The translations under genes were made by a program, and so were the position numbers. A stretch of DNA of 64,000 nucleotides from an uncultured Pseudomonadales bacterium (GTDB lineage: Bacteria > Pseudomonadota > Gammaproteobacteria > Pseudomonadales > CANNCY01). Below, one piece after another: positions 1 to 9,537 of the stretch. The notes under the pieces are model-generated. The model searched no databases. It worked only from the letters and a program-made list of their open reading frames with translations, and had not been told where the DNA came from. The first letter of the stretch is position 1. Each line of letters opens with the position of its first letter. The DNA lies in assembly GCA_947503335.1 (NCBI GenBank), contig CANNCY010000002.1:434001-498000 (forward strand). Direction: 5' to 3'.

Positions 1-617
1 AGGTGTTCCATCTCGTCATCGCCCAACACATTACCGGTTGGATTCGTTGGGCGAGACACACATAGCGCACCGCAATGATCGGTAAGTACCATATGATCAA
101 AATCAACGTGATACTTAAAAAGATGGTCATCTAGCATCTCGATGGTGGGCTTGGTGGCCTGAAATAACCCTTCGTGAATACCTGTATCGGTATAGCCAAT
201 ATACTCGGGCGCCATGGGTAAATGTATATAGCGGTGCGAACCGTCTTCGGCCTCGCCCCCCAGCATATTAAACAGCGAGAAAAACGCCGCTTGGCTGCCG
301 TTGCTTACCGCGATATTTTTATCGGTAACGTTCCAACCCAGCTTGTTCTTAAGTAGCTTTGCTAGGTTCACCAAAAACTCGTGATCACCCTGTGGGGGCT
401 GATAAATACCTAGCGTCTTATGGCGGGTCTTATCATCGGCAATTACATCGTTCACGCGCTGATGAAAAATTTCTTCGACCGATTCGATACGAGCAGGGTT
501 ACCGCCACCCATAAAGATCATGTCGGGATTCTTCGTTAACGCGTCACCCAAATCATGCATTAGCTGGGTAATGTCATTGGGGCGACCAAGCTTTTTAGCG
601 AACTTTGTAAACTGCAT
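1..617 (-). CDS. avtA: Valine--pyruvate aminotransferase, N-terminal part (runs off the window)
   Basis: PLP-dependent transaminase that interconverts valine and alanine with their 2-oxoacids in the cytoplasm. About 205 codons are visible from an ATG at 615-617 down to base 1; the C-terminal half lies outside the window. I translated this strand by hand. The protein opens MQFTKFAKKLGRPNDITQLM, then has MGGGNPARIES near residue 36, a KLGWNVTDKNIAVSNGSQAA stretch and VSRPTNPTGN, which follow E. coli AvtA block by block. The PLP lysine would lie in the missing half. The gene is divergent from cysE with a 153-bp gap. Family assignment is strong; valine preference is inferred from homology. Confidence 0.88.
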   Translation of the reverse strand, partial: MQFTKFAKKLGRPNDITQLMHDLGDALTKNPDMIFMGGGNPARIESVEEIFHQRVNDVIADDKTRHKTLGIYQPPQGDHEFLVNLAKLLKNKLGWNVTDKNIAVSNGSQAAFFSLFNMLGGEAEDGSHRYIHLPMAPEYIGYTDTGIHEGLFQATKPTIEMLDDHLFKYHVDFDHMVLTDHCGALCVSRPTNPTGNVLGDDEMEH

Positions 618-770
618 AATCCTGATTAATCACTGATAGATATGAAGTAAAAGACTATTTAACTACATGAAACGCGATAAATACGCGCCCAAGTGATTTT
701 TGCCATAGAAATGTTATGCCCAAGGCCTGCTACAATCACCCGCTAGGTTATAACTAGAAGCTCTATCCTT

Positions 771-1559
771 ATGGAACCTAAAATGCAGTGCCGTGAAACA
801 TGGGCCCAATTGTTAAAAGAAGCCAATCTGCTTGTGGCCAACGAGCCTATTCTTGCTGATTTAGCGGCGAAAACGATTACCCGCCACGAGTGCCTTCGTA
901 CCGCGCTTGCAACGCTTATTGCCGAGCAGTTGGGCAACCCCATGATTACCGCCAGCACCCTGCAGCCCCTGTTTTTAGAGGTCTTAGAAAACGACGATGT
1001 GGTGCTTGCTGCCTGCTTTGACCTAACCGCTACACGTGATCGCGACTCGGCCTGCCACGATCTAATCACTCCGTTTCTTTATTACAAAGGCTATCAGGCG
1101 ATTCAAAGCTACCGCCTAGCATCGGTCCTTTGGCATCAGGGGCGAGAAGAGCTCGCCCTGTTTATTCAAAACCGAGTGTCATCGATATTTGATGTCGATA
1201 TTCACCCGGCTGCCAAGATCGGCAAAGGCATCTTGTTAGATCACGCCACCGGTGTGGTGATTGGCGAAACGGCCGTGGTTGCCGACAACGTATCGATTAT
1301 GCAATCGGTAACCCTTGGTGGCACTGGTAAAGAAGACGGCGATCGTCATCCTAAGATTGGCGAGGGCGTATTAATCGGCCCGGGCTGTAAAATTCTTGGC
1401 AATATCGAAGTGGGTCGCTGTAGTAAAATTGCAGCCGGCAGTGTCGTTTTAAAACCTGTGCCTGCAAGATCACTGGTTACTGGTGTGCCTGCCAAGGTAG
1501 TCGGCACCGTCGACGATTGCATGCCGTCGATCGAGATGGATCAGCAGCTAGACAGCTAA
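771..1559 (+). CDS. cysE: Serine O-acetyltransferase
   Basis: Transfers acetyl from acetyl-CoA to L-serine, the first step of cysteine synthesis. The 262-residue protein has the CysE layout: an alpha-helical N-terminal domain (about 1-140) followed by a left-handed beta-helix of hexapeptide repeats (about 145-245), including HPAAKIGKGILLDHATGVVI with the catalytic-type His and GGTGKEDGDRHPKIGEGVLI. Length is close to E. coli CysE (273). A second in-frame ATG lies four codons downstream and could be the start. The stop abuts the convergent epmA stop with no spacer. Feedback inhibition by cysteine is usual for the family, but the C-terminal tail responsible is not obvious here. Confidence 0.93.
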   Translation: MEPKMQCRETWAQLLKEANLLVANEPILADLAAKTITRHECLRTALATLIAEQLGNPMITASTLQPLFLEVLENDDVVLAACFDLTATRDRDSACHDLITPFLYYKGYQAIQSYRLASVLWHQGREELALFIQNRVSSIFDVDIHPAAKIGKGILLDHATGVVIGETAVVADNVSIMQSVTLGGTGKEDGDRHPKIGEGVLIGPGCKILGNIEVGRCSKIAAGSVVLKPVPARSLVTGVPAKVVGTVDDCMPSIEMDQQLDS

Positions 1560-2513
1560 CTACATCCGATCAAGCGTAAACGCCATCACATCATCAATAC
1601 TGTCGGCGCCAGTCGCTATCATCACGAGCCGATCAAAGCCCACGGCAACGCCCGAGCATTCGGGCATGCCCTGCTCTAACGCACCAACTAGATACTCATC
1701 AACCGGTAGCTCGGGCAATCCTAGATCGGCGCGTTTCATATTGTCGCTAGCAAACCTTTGCGCTTGCTCGGTAGCATCGGTTAATTCGTAATAGCCGTTA
1801 GCTAACTCCATGGTGCGATACACCAGTTCAAAACGCTTGGCCACCAATTGGCCACTTGCATCGGGTTCAACCCGCGCTAAGGCCGCTTGATCGGCAGGGT
1901 AATCGTAGATCGCGACAGGCTCGTGCAGTGTCGGCTCTATAACCACGCCAAACAACATATCTAACAGCTCAACTCGGTCGCTAATGGCCGAATCAAACTC
2001 GATATGTTGGGCGAGTGCAGACTGCAGCTCTTCAGTCGATGCCGTATGAGGATTTAATTGTAAATGCCGCTCAAACAACTTCCCGTAGCTAATCTTTTCA
2101 GGGCGAGGCATCTGTATCAACTCGCCCATTAAATCGGCTACTTCATCAATCAACTGATCTAAGGGCATGCCCACGCGATACCATTCAAGCATGGTAAATT
2201 CGGGGTTGTGCTTGCGCCCTCGCTCGCCCGATCGAAAGGCTTTACCTAACGAATACACGCAACCGCTGCCAGCGCACAGCAAACGCTTTAACGGGAACTC
2301 GGGAGATGTTAATAGATATCCATGCCCCATTGCGTGGCTCACTTGTATCGGAGCAAGGGCAGGATCTGTACCCGAAACCGAGGCCACAAGGGGGGCTTCG
2401 ATCTCGAGCACATCGCGCGCTGCAAAGAACGCGCGGGTCGCAGCAAGCATCTGCGCTCGCTGCTTTAGGTTGCTAATAGGTGCCGATGGCGCCCAATTAG
2501 TCTTCTTTGGCAC
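1560..2513 (-). CDS. epmA: EF-P--(R)-beta-lysine ligase (GenX/PoxA/YjeA)
   Basis: A paralogue of class II lysyl-tRNA synthetase catalytic domains that activates (R)-beta-lysine and attaches it to the conserved lysine of EF-P. The 317-residue length matches the family, which lacks the anticodon-binding domain of LysRS. Visible class II motifs include [20 protein letters not shown] (motif 2) and [11 protein letters not shown] (motif 3). The start overlaps the 3' end of efp by 17 bp, so the pair is almost certainly co-transcribed as efp-epmA. With epmB across the divergent gap, all enzymes for beta-lysylation sit around their substrate gene; epmC, the hydroxylase, is absent from the window. Confidence 0.94.
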   Translation of the reverse strand: MPKKTNWAPSAPISNLKQRAQMLAATRAFFAARDVLEIEAPLVASVSGTDPALAPIQVSHAMGHGYLLTSPEFPLKRLLCAGSGCVYSLGKAFRSGERGRKHNPEFTMLEWYRVGMPLDQLIDEVADLMGELIQMPRPEKISYGKLFERHLQLNPHTASTEELQSALAQHIEFDSAISDRVELLDMLFGVVIEPTLHEPVAIYDYPADQAALARVEPDASGQLVAKRFELVYRTMELANGYYELTDATEQAQRFASDNMKRADLGLPELPVDEYLVGALEQGMPECSGVAVGFDRLVMIATGADSIDDVMAFTLDRM

Positions 2514-3069
2514 GGCCTTGGTATTCGCCGGTACGCGTGTCTACCTTGATGGTCTCGCCAATGGTCAAGAACAGAGGTACCTTAACAACAGCGCCAGTGC
2601 TTAGGGTTGCTGGCTTGGTGCCGCCCTGAGCAGTATCGCCTTTTAGACCAGGATCAGTGTCTACGATCTCAAGAATCACGTGGTTTGGCGGTGTAATGCT
2701 TAGTGGTGCGCCGTTCCAAAGGGTTACGGTTACTACGTCTTGCTCTTTTAGCCACTTGTAGTTGTCGCCCACTGCATTTTTGTCTGCGCCGTGCTGTTCA
2801 AAGGTGCTTGGCTCCATAAAGTGCCAAAATTCACCGTCGTTATAGAGATATTCCATATCGACATCCATCACGTCGGCTGCTTCAATGCTCTCGCCTGACT
2901 TGAAGGTACGCTCCCATACGCGACCAGTTTTAAGGTTGCGAAGACGAACGCGGTTAAATGCCTGGCCTTTACCTGGCTTAACTAGCTCGTTTTCTACGAT
3001 GGCACATGGATCGCCGTCTAGCATTACTTTCAAGCCAGACTTAAATTCGTTGGTAGAATAGTTACCCAT
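2497..3069 (-). CDS. efp: Translation elongation factor P
   Basis: Binds between the P and E sites of stalled ribosomes and promotes peptide-bond formation at polyproline stretches. The 190-residue protein has the three-domain EF-P architecture. The modification loop reads KPGKGQA, with the acceptor lysine at residue 34 as in E. coli. Lysine at this site plus adjacent epmA and epmB indicates beta-lysylation rather than rhamnosylation. It is the first gene of an efp-epmA operon and shares a 50-bp divergent promoter region (3070-3119) with epmB. Confidence 0.97.
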   Translation of the reverse strand: MGNYSTNEFKSGLKVMLDGDPCAIVENELVKPGKGQAFNRVRLRNLKTGRVWERTFKSGESIEAADVMDVDMEYLYNDGEFWHFMEPSTFEQHGADKNAVGDNYKWLKEQDVVTVTLWNGAPLSITPPNHVILEIVDTDPGLKGDTAQGGTKPATLSTGAVVKVPLFLTIGETIKVDTRTGEYQGRAKED

Positions 3070-3119
3070 TTTAAACTTACCTAAATAGACAGTATTGATA
3101 CTCTAGCCAAGCTTTCGCC

Positions 3120-4145
3120 ATGCCAGATTTAGATTCGAGCCGTATTTTACACAAATCACAGACAGATTGTGAGCATGACAATTGGCAATTAGAACTCGCC
3201 AAGGCACAGGTGTCGCCCTTAGAACTGCTAAAACAGGTGAATGTGGCAGCAGATCAGGTGTCGCTAGACTTAGACCCTAGCTTTAAATGTGTTGCCCCTG
3301 CGCCCTATGTATCGCGCATCGAACAGGGTAACCCCAACGACCCACTACTATTGCAGGTACTGCCCACCAACGAAGAAAATAACATTGTTGATGGGTTCAT
3401 TAACGACCCCCTAGGCGAGGCTGACAGTAATCCAGTGCCTGGCTTGATTCATAAATACAAAAATCGCGCGCTGCTTATCACTAGCACCGCCTGCGCCATC
3501 AACTGCCGTTACTGCTTTAGGCGCAACTTTGCCTATAGCGACAACCGCCTTGGGCGCTCGGCAATGGATACTATCAAGGCGTACCTACTTGATCACCCCG
3601 AGTTAGACGAGGTGATTCTATCGGGTGGCGACCCCTTGGTAATCAATGATCGTCAGCTAGATCTGTTGTTAAGCCATATCGAGTCGGTGCCCCACATTAA
3701 GCGGCTGCGCATACACACACGCCTACCGGTGGTGATTCCTAGCCGTGTTAACAACGCGCTAATAGCCCGACTCGCCCAATCTCGCCTTGCTACTGTGATG
3801 GTGTTGCACATCAATCATGCCAAAGAAATCGACGACACCATCGCGCAAATGACACACCGACTTAAAGACGCCAACATTACGCTGTTAAATCAATCGGTAT
3901 TGCTAAAAGGCATCAATGATAGTGCCGACACCCTTCGTGAACTGAGCGAACGGCTGTTCGACATTGGTGTTCTGCCCTATTACTTGCATATGTTTGATTC
4001 GGTAAAAGGTGCCCATCATTTTGCGAATACCGAGCAAGAAGCCTTAGATATTTATCGTCAGCTTCAGACTACGACATCGGGTTATCTCGTGCCAAAACTA
4101 GCCAAAGAACATGCCGGCGAGCAAAACAAACGCCTATATTCTTAG
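3120..4145 (+). CDS. epmB: EF-P-type lysine 2,3-aminomutase (radical SAM)
   Basis: Converts L-alpha-lysine to (R)-beta-lysine using SAM, a 4Fe-4S cluster and PLP, supplying the EpmA substrate. The 341-residue protein has the radical SAM motif CAINCRYC with cysteines at 125, 129 and 132, then VILSGGDPL, and a C-terminal LVPKLAKEHAGEQNKRLY segment typical of EpmB/YjeK. It is shorter than catabolic clostridial KamA, in keeping with EpmB. It is divergent from efp, so the divergon supplies both the factor and its modification. Confidence 0.94.
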   Translation: MPDLDSSRILHKSQTDCEHDNWQLELAKAQVSPLELLKQVNVAADQVSLDLDPSFKCVAPAPYVSRIEQGNPNDPLLLQVLPTNEENNIVDGFINDPLGEADSNPVPGLIHKYKNRALLITSTACAINCRYCFRRNFAYSDNRLGRSAMDTIKAYLLDHPELDEVILSGGDPLVINDRQLDLLLSHIESVPHIKRLRIHTRLPVVIPSRVNNALIARLAQSRLATVMVLHINHAKEIDDTIAQMTHRLKDANITLLNQSVLLKGINDSADTLRELSERLFDIGVLPYYLHMFDSVKGAHHFANTEQEALDIYRQLQTTTSGYLVPKLAKEHAGEQNKRLYS

Positions 4146-4203
4146 CCAAATCTGCACTTTGTAGGTAAACTAAGGGCTTAACTAAAACGCTTGTACAGTT
4201 GAA

Positions 4204-5586
4204 ATGAGTAACGCCCGATCTAGCACCATTGAGCAATGGCTTAAAACCCTAAAGAACCTTAAGCCAGCCGAGCGCGCCAAGGTATTGGTAGCGCAGTTTG
4301 CCCGTATTGAGTTCAACCAACTCGACATTGATGTACGCTTCTCGCTAGTAAATGAGCTAATTACCGTATTTTCGACACTCACTGACGAAAGCGAGCATCC
4401 GCTTAAAAGTGATGAAGTTGCCTTAGGCATGGTGCGCTCGCTACGCCACCTTCATCGTGTTAGTGAATCCTTTAAGATCGACACCCCCGAATTGCTCGAC
4501 GCAGGTATCGCGCAAATCGACGCGCTCGCACTTACAGTGCGCAACTGTCATCTCAATTACTTAGCAACCCCCAAAGGGGTTTGGGCGAGCATCCACAACA
4601 CTTATGATGTTGTAAGCCGCAGCTATCGACGCATGCGCCAGCCCGCCGACGAACATAGCAAACTGCTAGCTAATCGTTACCGACAAATTCTGTTGTTCGA
4701 ACGTTTAGGCCCCGCAAAATTACTCGCCCATGAGCAGATTGCGATGTGGCAATTACTTGATCTTATCGCCCCACAGCTACCGCTGATGGTTGGAGCAAAG
4801 GGCGAGCTGCTAAACACCACCGGTGATACCGCATTTATTGATGGCGACGAAACAGGGCTTCGTATTAACACCTCTCGTGTTACTGACATTATCGCTCGAC
4901 TCGGCTTAAGTGCCGAACAGAGCGACAAGCTTGCAAGCCTGTTATCGCAACGCCCGGCACGCGCAGAAACCCGCTCGCTGACTAACGCCCGATTAAAGAT
5001 TTGTTTAGGGCTAAACAGTATTCATCAGGTGCTCAGCAAAGGGATGCCGTTTTCGCAGTTCACCAAACATGCACCGAATCCTGCGTCACTGAATGCTACA
5101 TCGTTCTTTCCCGGCGCCGACCCTGTTGCCCAATTTGAGCCCGTAAGCACTGACGAGCTGTTCACTTGGGGGCGCGTTGCCGACCGCTCTAAGCAGGGCC
5201 TAAAGATTGTGACCGAATCTGTACGAACACCCACCGTTCGTGCCAACGATATAGCCCTTTGTCAAACGCTTAAGGGCGATCAGTTCTGTGCTCTGGTACG
5301 TTGGTTAAAGCAAGACAACAACGACCAATATGCAGGGATGCAGGTTACCCATCATGCACAAGCAGTGGCGGTATCGATTAGCGCCAAACTTGGAACAAAC
5401 TCTGAATGGATGCCCGCATTGCTACTAGGTGGTGGCAGAGCAATTGTTATGCCCTATAGTTTATTACCTGAGCAGCCCACAATTTGGGTGTATGGCGCAG
5501 GCTATTTTCAACGTTGGCGATCAACCAGCATTGTTAGTAGCACCGGCAGTCAGATGTACCTTGCCGGCAATTTTGTACAAATATAG
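4204..5586 (+). CDS. FimX-associated conserved protein with a C-terminal PilZ-like fold
   Basis: A 460-residue soluble protein with no signal peptide or membrane segment. The N-terminal 300 residues are mostly helical and I recognise no catalytic motif. From residue 327 there is DRSKQG followed by a strand (LKIV), a GDxFCALVRWLKQ stretch and YAGMQV. This is the (D/N)xSxxG core and strand order of PilZ domains. I do not see the upstream RxxxR that contacts c-di-GMP, so binding is doubtful. It lies 109 bp before the FimX-like gene. In Pseudomonas aeruginosa a gene of similar type precedes fimX (PA4958), which supports a role in the same c-di-GMP/type IV pilus output. Function is otherwise unknown. 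Confidence 0.6.
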   Translation: MSNARSSTIEQWLKTLKNLKPAERAKVLVAQFARIEFNQLDIDVRFSLVNELITVFSTLTDESEHPLKSDEVALGMVRSLRHLHRVSESFKIDTPELLDAGIAQIDALALTVRNCHLNYLATPKGVWASIHNTYDVVSRSYRRMRQPADEHSKLLANRYRQILLFERLGPAKLLAHEQIAMWQLLDLIAPQLPLMVGAKGELLNTTGDTAFIDGDETGLRINTSRVTDIIARLGLSAEQSDKLASLLSQRPARAETRSLTNARLKICLGLNSIHQVLSKGMPFSQFTKHAPNPASLNATSFFPGADPVAQFEPVSTDELFTWGRVADRSKQGLKIVTESVRTPTVRANDIALCQTLKGDQFCALVRWLKQDNNDQYAGMQVTHHAQAVAVSISAKLGTNSEWMPALLLGGGRAIVMPYSLLPEQPTIWVYGAGYFQRWRSTSIVSSTGSQMYLAGNFVQI

Positions 5587-5695
5587 CTGAATAACGGTGT
5601 CATTCGACATTTACAGCGTACAAAGCTTGACCGCTTGCTCAAGGATAAGATAATACTCAGTTATAAAACAGACACTTAAGCATGCACACACCTAT

Positions 5696-7714
5696 ATGAA
5701 GAACACAGATACCATTCGCTTGTTGCTAGGCCATAGCGACGAAATCGAAGCACAGCGATTGGCAAGCATGCTTAACAATTCTGGCTACCCTAATCGCGCT
5801 GTTCAAGCTGATTCTATCGAGGTGTTTAACAAACACCTTCAAGACAGTGGCTGGGATGCCGTAATCGTTCACGCCGAGCAAGGCACCGTTTTAATTCGAG
5901 ACGCCTTTCAAGCGATTCGCAAACTAGACTTAGAAGTCCCGGTTATTGGGCTTACCGAACTTGAGCATCATGTCGCCATTGTCGACGGCATGAAACACGG
6001 CGCCCACGATGTGGTGCCACTCGATCACGACCAACATCTCATGCTGGTACTTAAGCGTGCACTGCAAGGCGTACAGCGCTTAGCCGACGAGCAAGCTGCA
6101 GTCAGAAAAGCCAAAGACCTTGAAAAGCGCAATCACGAACTACTGGCATCGTCACGCGATGGTGTAGCCTTTGTCGAAGATGGCGTCATTCTTTATGCCA
6201 ACGAAGCCTTCGCCACATCGCTTGGCTACGAAGACGTCGACGAGATCGACTGCATGCCAATCTTCGACCTCATCGTTGACGAGCACCAAGAACGCTATAC
6301 CGACTTCTTTAAAGCCTTTATGGCCGACAAAGAACACAACGAGCAAGCAATCTCGCTTACCTTTGTAGGCCCCAGCGGCAACCACAATTTTTCGCTTCAG
6401 GTAAACATGGGGCGATTTGAAGACCAAGATGCTGCGCAACTAACGCTTAAAACCGAGCCTGTCATTAACGATGCTAACTCACAGATCGACGTTGAGACGG
6501 GTCTGTTTAATCGCCGTGCTATTCTTGATCTATCAGAGACTGAATTGCAGACTCGCCATTCTGGCCACTGGTGGCAGATTCGTCTGAATAATTTTGACGA
6601 GCTAAGTTTAGAAGCAGGCGTTCAGGGCATCGACGATCTATTGACGCAGATTGGCGAACAGCTAACAGCGCTTGTGCCCGAACACGATATCGGTCGACTC
6701 AACGATGACAACATCGCCCTGTGGCACAGCAGTGACGACATCACCGTCAGCACAGCGGCGCTGCACGAACTCGTTGAGGCTATCGAAGATCACCTGTTCA
6801 CCTTTGGTAATCGTACTTTCCACTGGCATGTATATGCAGCACTGGTTCCTGTTACTAAGGGCATCGATTCGCCCAGCATATTGATTGATCGTGCAATGAA
6901 GTCGCTGAATAAAGCAACTGACGAAGCTCGCGTTCAAATCTACGAAGCACCATTGAGCGACGATCAAGCACGCCGCAAAAAGATTCTCGACAGCATCAAC
7001 GACGCCCTCGAAAACGACAAATTTAAGCTACAGTTTCAACCTGTGGTTAGCTTACAAGATCAAGGCAATCACGTGTACGAAGCGCTGCTTCGCATGGTAA
7101 ACGAATCAGGCGAGTTGATCGAAGCTTATAAATTTATTGAAGAAGCTGAACGCAGCGGCGCTACCTCGCTGATTGATCGCTGGACTATTCGTGAAAGCTT
7201 TAAAAAGCTAGCTGAACAAAAAGATCACACCAAGCTAATCATCAATATCTCTGCAGGGCTTTTACAAGATCAGGGCATTATTGAGTGGCTAGAAAAAGCC
7301 ATTGAGTACGCCAAGATTGATCCAGCGCTAGTAACACTGCAGATTCGCGAAACGGTTGCCACCGAGTACATGACCCTTGCACAAGAGTTTTGTAAACAGG
7401 TAAACAAACTAGGCCTTCAAGTTTGCATCAGTCACTTTGGCTGCGTCATGAACTACATGAAGGTACTTGACCAGCTTCCGATTCATCTTGTGAAACTAGA
7501 TCAAACCTACACCCAAGATCTACAAAAAGGCGACAAAGACGCTATCACCAACCTACTTACGTCGCTTGGCCAAAAAGGGGTGCTTAGTATTATCCCGTTT
7601 GTGGAGTCTGCCACAACGCTGGCATCTTTATGGACAATGGGCGTGCACTTTATTCAGGGGCACTACCTACAAGCACCTGCCGACGACATGAATTACGACT
7701 TTGAGGGCGAGTAA
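5696..7714 (+). CDS. fimX: FimX-like c-di-GMP receptor: degenerate REC-PAS-GGDEF-EAL
   Basis: The 672-residue length and domain order match P. aeruginosa FimX, which controls type IV pilus assembly and twitching. Residues about 5-125 form a receiver-like domain whose phosphoacceptor strand reads VIVHAEQ, lacking a usable Asp. A PAS domain follows (about 150-250). The GGDEF domain (about 265-410) has its signature degenerated to RLNDDNIAL. The EAL domain (about 440-665) keeps EALLR at 462-466, but the catalytic DDFG is ISHFG at 578-582, so phosphodiesterase activity is not expected. The C-terminus IPFVESATTLASLW...QGHYLQAP resembles the FimX c-di-GMP-binding EAL domain. Order relative to serB, smp and parC also matches the fimX locus of Pseudomonas. 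No pilus gene is in the window. Confidence 0.82.
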   Translation: MKNTDTIRLLLGHSDEIEAQRLASMLNNSGYPNRAVQADSIEVFNKHLQDSGWDAVIVHAEQGTVLIRDAFQAIRKLDLEVPVIGLTELEHHVAIVDGMKHGAHDVVPLDHDQHLMLVLKRALQGVQRLADEQAAVRKAKDLEKRNHELLASSRDGVAFVEDGVILYANEAFATSLGYEDVDEIDCMPIFDLIVDEHQERYTDFFKAFMADKEHNEQAISLTFVGPSGNHNFSLQVNMGRFEDQDAAQLTLKTEPVINDANSQIDVETGLFNRRAILDLSETELQTRHSGHWWQIRLNNFDELSLEAGVQGIDDLLTQIGEQLTALVPEHDIGRLNDDNIALWHSSDDITVSTAALHELVEAIEDHLFTFGNRTFHWHVYAALVPVTKGIDSPSILIDRAMKSLNKATDEARVQIYEAPLSDDQARRKKILDSINDALENDKFKLQFQPVVSLQDQGNHVYEALLRMVNESGELIEAYKFIEEAERSGATSLIDRWTIRESFKKLAEQKDHTKLIINISAGLLQDQGIIEWLEKAIEYAKIDPALVTLQIRETVATEYMTLAQEFCKQVNKLGLQVCISHFGCVMNYMKVLDQLPIHLVKLDQTYTQDLQKGDKDAITNLLTSLGQKGVLSIIPFVESATTLASLWTMGVHFIQGHYLQAPADDMNYDFEGE

Positions 7715-7723
7715 CACTCGCCC
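7705..7723. terminator. Hairpin from an inverted pair of GGGCGAGT motifs at the fimX stop
   Basis: GGGCGAGT (7705-7712), a 3-nt loop, then ACTCGCCC (7716-7723): a perfect 8-bp stem. It includes the last codons and stop of the FimX-like gene and lies before the convergent serB stop at 7737. No clear T-tract follows on either strand, so a classical intrinsic terminator is uncertain. Both arms are copies of the dispersed GGGCGAG motif. Confidence 0.45.
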
Positions 7724-7736
7724 CCCCCTGTTAACT

Positions 7737-8555
7737 CTACTTAGCCACAACACCTATTAGCTGCAACAGTCGATCGATACCGCCTACATTAATCGCGGTT
7801 TCTGCTTGTTCTACCACCGCAGGCTTGCCATGAATAGCAACACCCAAACCTGCTACGCCCATCATCGTTAGATCATTGGCACCATCGCCAACGGCGATGG
7901 TATCGGTCAAATCAATTTGGTACTCGTCAGCTAGTTGCACCAGCGTATCAGCCTTCACCTGCGCATTCACAATGTCTCCTACAACAGCACCGGTTAACTG
8001 ATCATCTTCGATCGCAAGCACGTTTGCTTTGATGTGATCAATATTTAGCCGCTTGGCGACACGCTCGGCAAACCACGTAAAGCCACCTGATAGCACCGCC
8101 GTCTTAATACCCATGTCGCTTAGTGTCTTAAATAATTGATCTGCACCCCATTGATATTCGATGCGATCATAAACACTTAGCATCTGCTCGATCGGCATAC
8201 CCTTTAATAAACCTAACCGCGTTAGCAGACTGCCGTTAAAATCTAACTCGCCTCGCATAGCGCGCTCAGTAGTTTGGGCAACCTCATCGTAAACACCATA
8301 GGTACGCGCCATCTCATCGATGCACTCAGCTCTTATGAGTGTTGAGTCCATATCAAACGCAATTAGCTTAGGTGGGTTATCGCGCCAGTTGCGTTCAGTT
8401 TGATACAACACGCCAGCTGGCAGCTCTTGGGGCACCGTTGGCGACTGACACCAAAAGGCATCGTCTGCAGTTTGAATAAACTGTGTGCTAGAAGCCTTAA
8501 TTAAATCGATACATGATTGCTGTAACGGCTGGTCAGCCAAAAAACTAAAATACAT
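7737..8555 (-). CDS. serB: Phosphoserine phosphatase
   Basis: Dephosphorylates phosphoserine to L-serine, the last step of serine synthesis. HAD-superfamily motifs: FDMDSTLIRAECIDEMA (motif I nucleophile DxDxT), VLSGGFTWFAERVA (motif II) and VGDGANDLTMM (motif III). The open frame extends upstream to 8669, but the extra 38 residues are unlike SerB. The ATG at 8553-8555 (MYFSFLADQ) has a G-rich Shine-Dalgarno just upstream and leaves a 70-bp divergent gap to smp, so I chose it, giving 272 residues. The region before the HAD domain (about 70 residues) is shorter than in E. coli SerB. Convergent with the FimX-like gene. Confidence 0.93.
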   Translation of the reverse strand: MYFSFLADQPLQQSCIDLIKASSTQFIQTADDAFWCQSPTVPQELPAGVLYQTERNWRDNPPKLIAFDMDSTLIRAECIDEMARTYGVYDEVAQTTERAMRGELDFNGSLLTRLGLLKGMPIEQMLSVYDRIEYQWGADQLFKTLSDMGIKTAVLSGGFTWFAERVAKRLNIDHIKANVLAIEDDQLTGAVVGDIVNAQVKADTLVQLADEYQIDLTDTIAVGDGANDLTMMGVAGLGVAIHGKPAVVEQAETAINVGGIDRLLQLIGVVAK

Positions 8556-8625
8556 ACGCCCCCCCAAATCAGCCTTTATTGTAAGGCATTTTAAGTTAGA
8601 ATGACCAAGCTTAAGAGAGATACTG

Positions 8626-9537
8626 ATGCGTATAACAATTAAAATGCTTGCCGGTTGGTGTATCGCCACCGTCTTATTTATTCTGCTTGCCCTTAATTCG
8701 AACAGTCATGTCACCGAATCGCACTTGGCCGACTGGATCACCGACGAAGTAGCTAGCCAAGCGGCTGCCGACTTACTCGCCGAAGACCGTGTTCGCTTAA
8801 AGTATTTAGTCGATCAGTTAGCTGCGTCACCCGCCGTAAGCTATGCCGCCATCTTAGATGCTGACAACGGCGTTGTAGTGTCGGCAGGCCAGCATGTAGA
8901 TGGCGACATCAAACGCTTAAAGCCAGTGCTGATTGATCGCGCGCTTGCCGGTTATGCGCAAATCAACCTAGTACCTACCCAGGTTCAAGGTCCTAGCTAT
9001 TGGTGGTTTTTGCTGCCGCTTATCATTTTAATGATCACACCGCTCATTGCCTCTAACCAGGTAGTTCTGCAAGGCGCGCGCCCTATTAAAGGCACGACTT
9101 ATCAACTTAAAGTTCAGCTAGGTTCTCGACTAGACACGCCTATCAATCAAGTCGAGCTAGTACAGCGAATTGATGCCATCTTTGAGCTAGTAGCTAAGCT
9201 GTACCCGTTAAGGCCAGAGGGCCATGGCCTTACCTTTACCAACACCAAAGAAGATCTGTATCAGTGCTTGTGCTGTGCTGTGGTGGTTCGCAATGCGTTA
9301 GCCTATTCACTGCAAACCGAACAGCTAGATCAAATTAGAATCGTGTTAGCACCTGCATCACTTCAGACAAAGGGTAAACACCCCATCACGCTTGCGGGCT
9401 TTATGCCGCAGTTGCAAAGCGATCGTCAATGGCAACTAGTAGATATTGGCGAGTCGCAGGTAGCGACACTTGCCGACGAGCAATTAGAAGATATGCTCGA
9501 ACGACAAGCGATGATGATAGCTAAGCAGATTGCTTAG
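8626..9537 (+). CDS. smp: Smp/YtjB (AhpA)-family membrane protein
   Basis: A 303-residue inner-membrane protein with an N-terminal membrane segment (about 7-24), a periplasmic loop of about 90 residues and a second segment (about 116-134: [17 protein letters not shown]), then a cytoplasmic C-terminal domain. Size, topology and position between serB and parC match the Smp/YtjB family, which sits beside serB in E. coli and at the fimX-serB-parC locus in Pseudomonas. Molecular function is not established for the family. Its stop overlaps the convergent parC stop by 4 bp. Confidence 0.75.
   Translation: MRITIKMLAGWCIATVLFILLALNSNSHVTESHLADWITDEVASQAAADLLAEDRVRLKYLVDQLAASPAVSYAAILDADNGVVVSAGQHVDGDIKRLKPVLIDRALAGYAQINLVPTQVQGPSYWWFLLPLIILMITPLIASNQVVLQGARPIKGTTYQLKVQLGSRLDTPINQVELVQRIDAIFELVAKLYPLRPEGHGLTFTNTKEDLYQCLCCAVVVRNALAYSLQTEQLDQIRIVLAPASLQTKGKHPITLAGFMPQLQSDRQWQLVDIGESQVATLADEQLEDMLERQAMMIAKQIA

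Noticed and set aside
700-736. Sigma-70 promoter for cysE (TTGCCA ... TACAAT)
   Set aside because: TACAAT is a fair -10, but the spacing to TTGCCA is about 25 bp and no better -35 lies at 16-18 bp.
7737-8669. Longer SerB starting at 8669
   Set aside because: The extra 38 residues lack SerB similarity and would overlap the start of the divergent smp gene; the ATG at 8555 has a better RBS.
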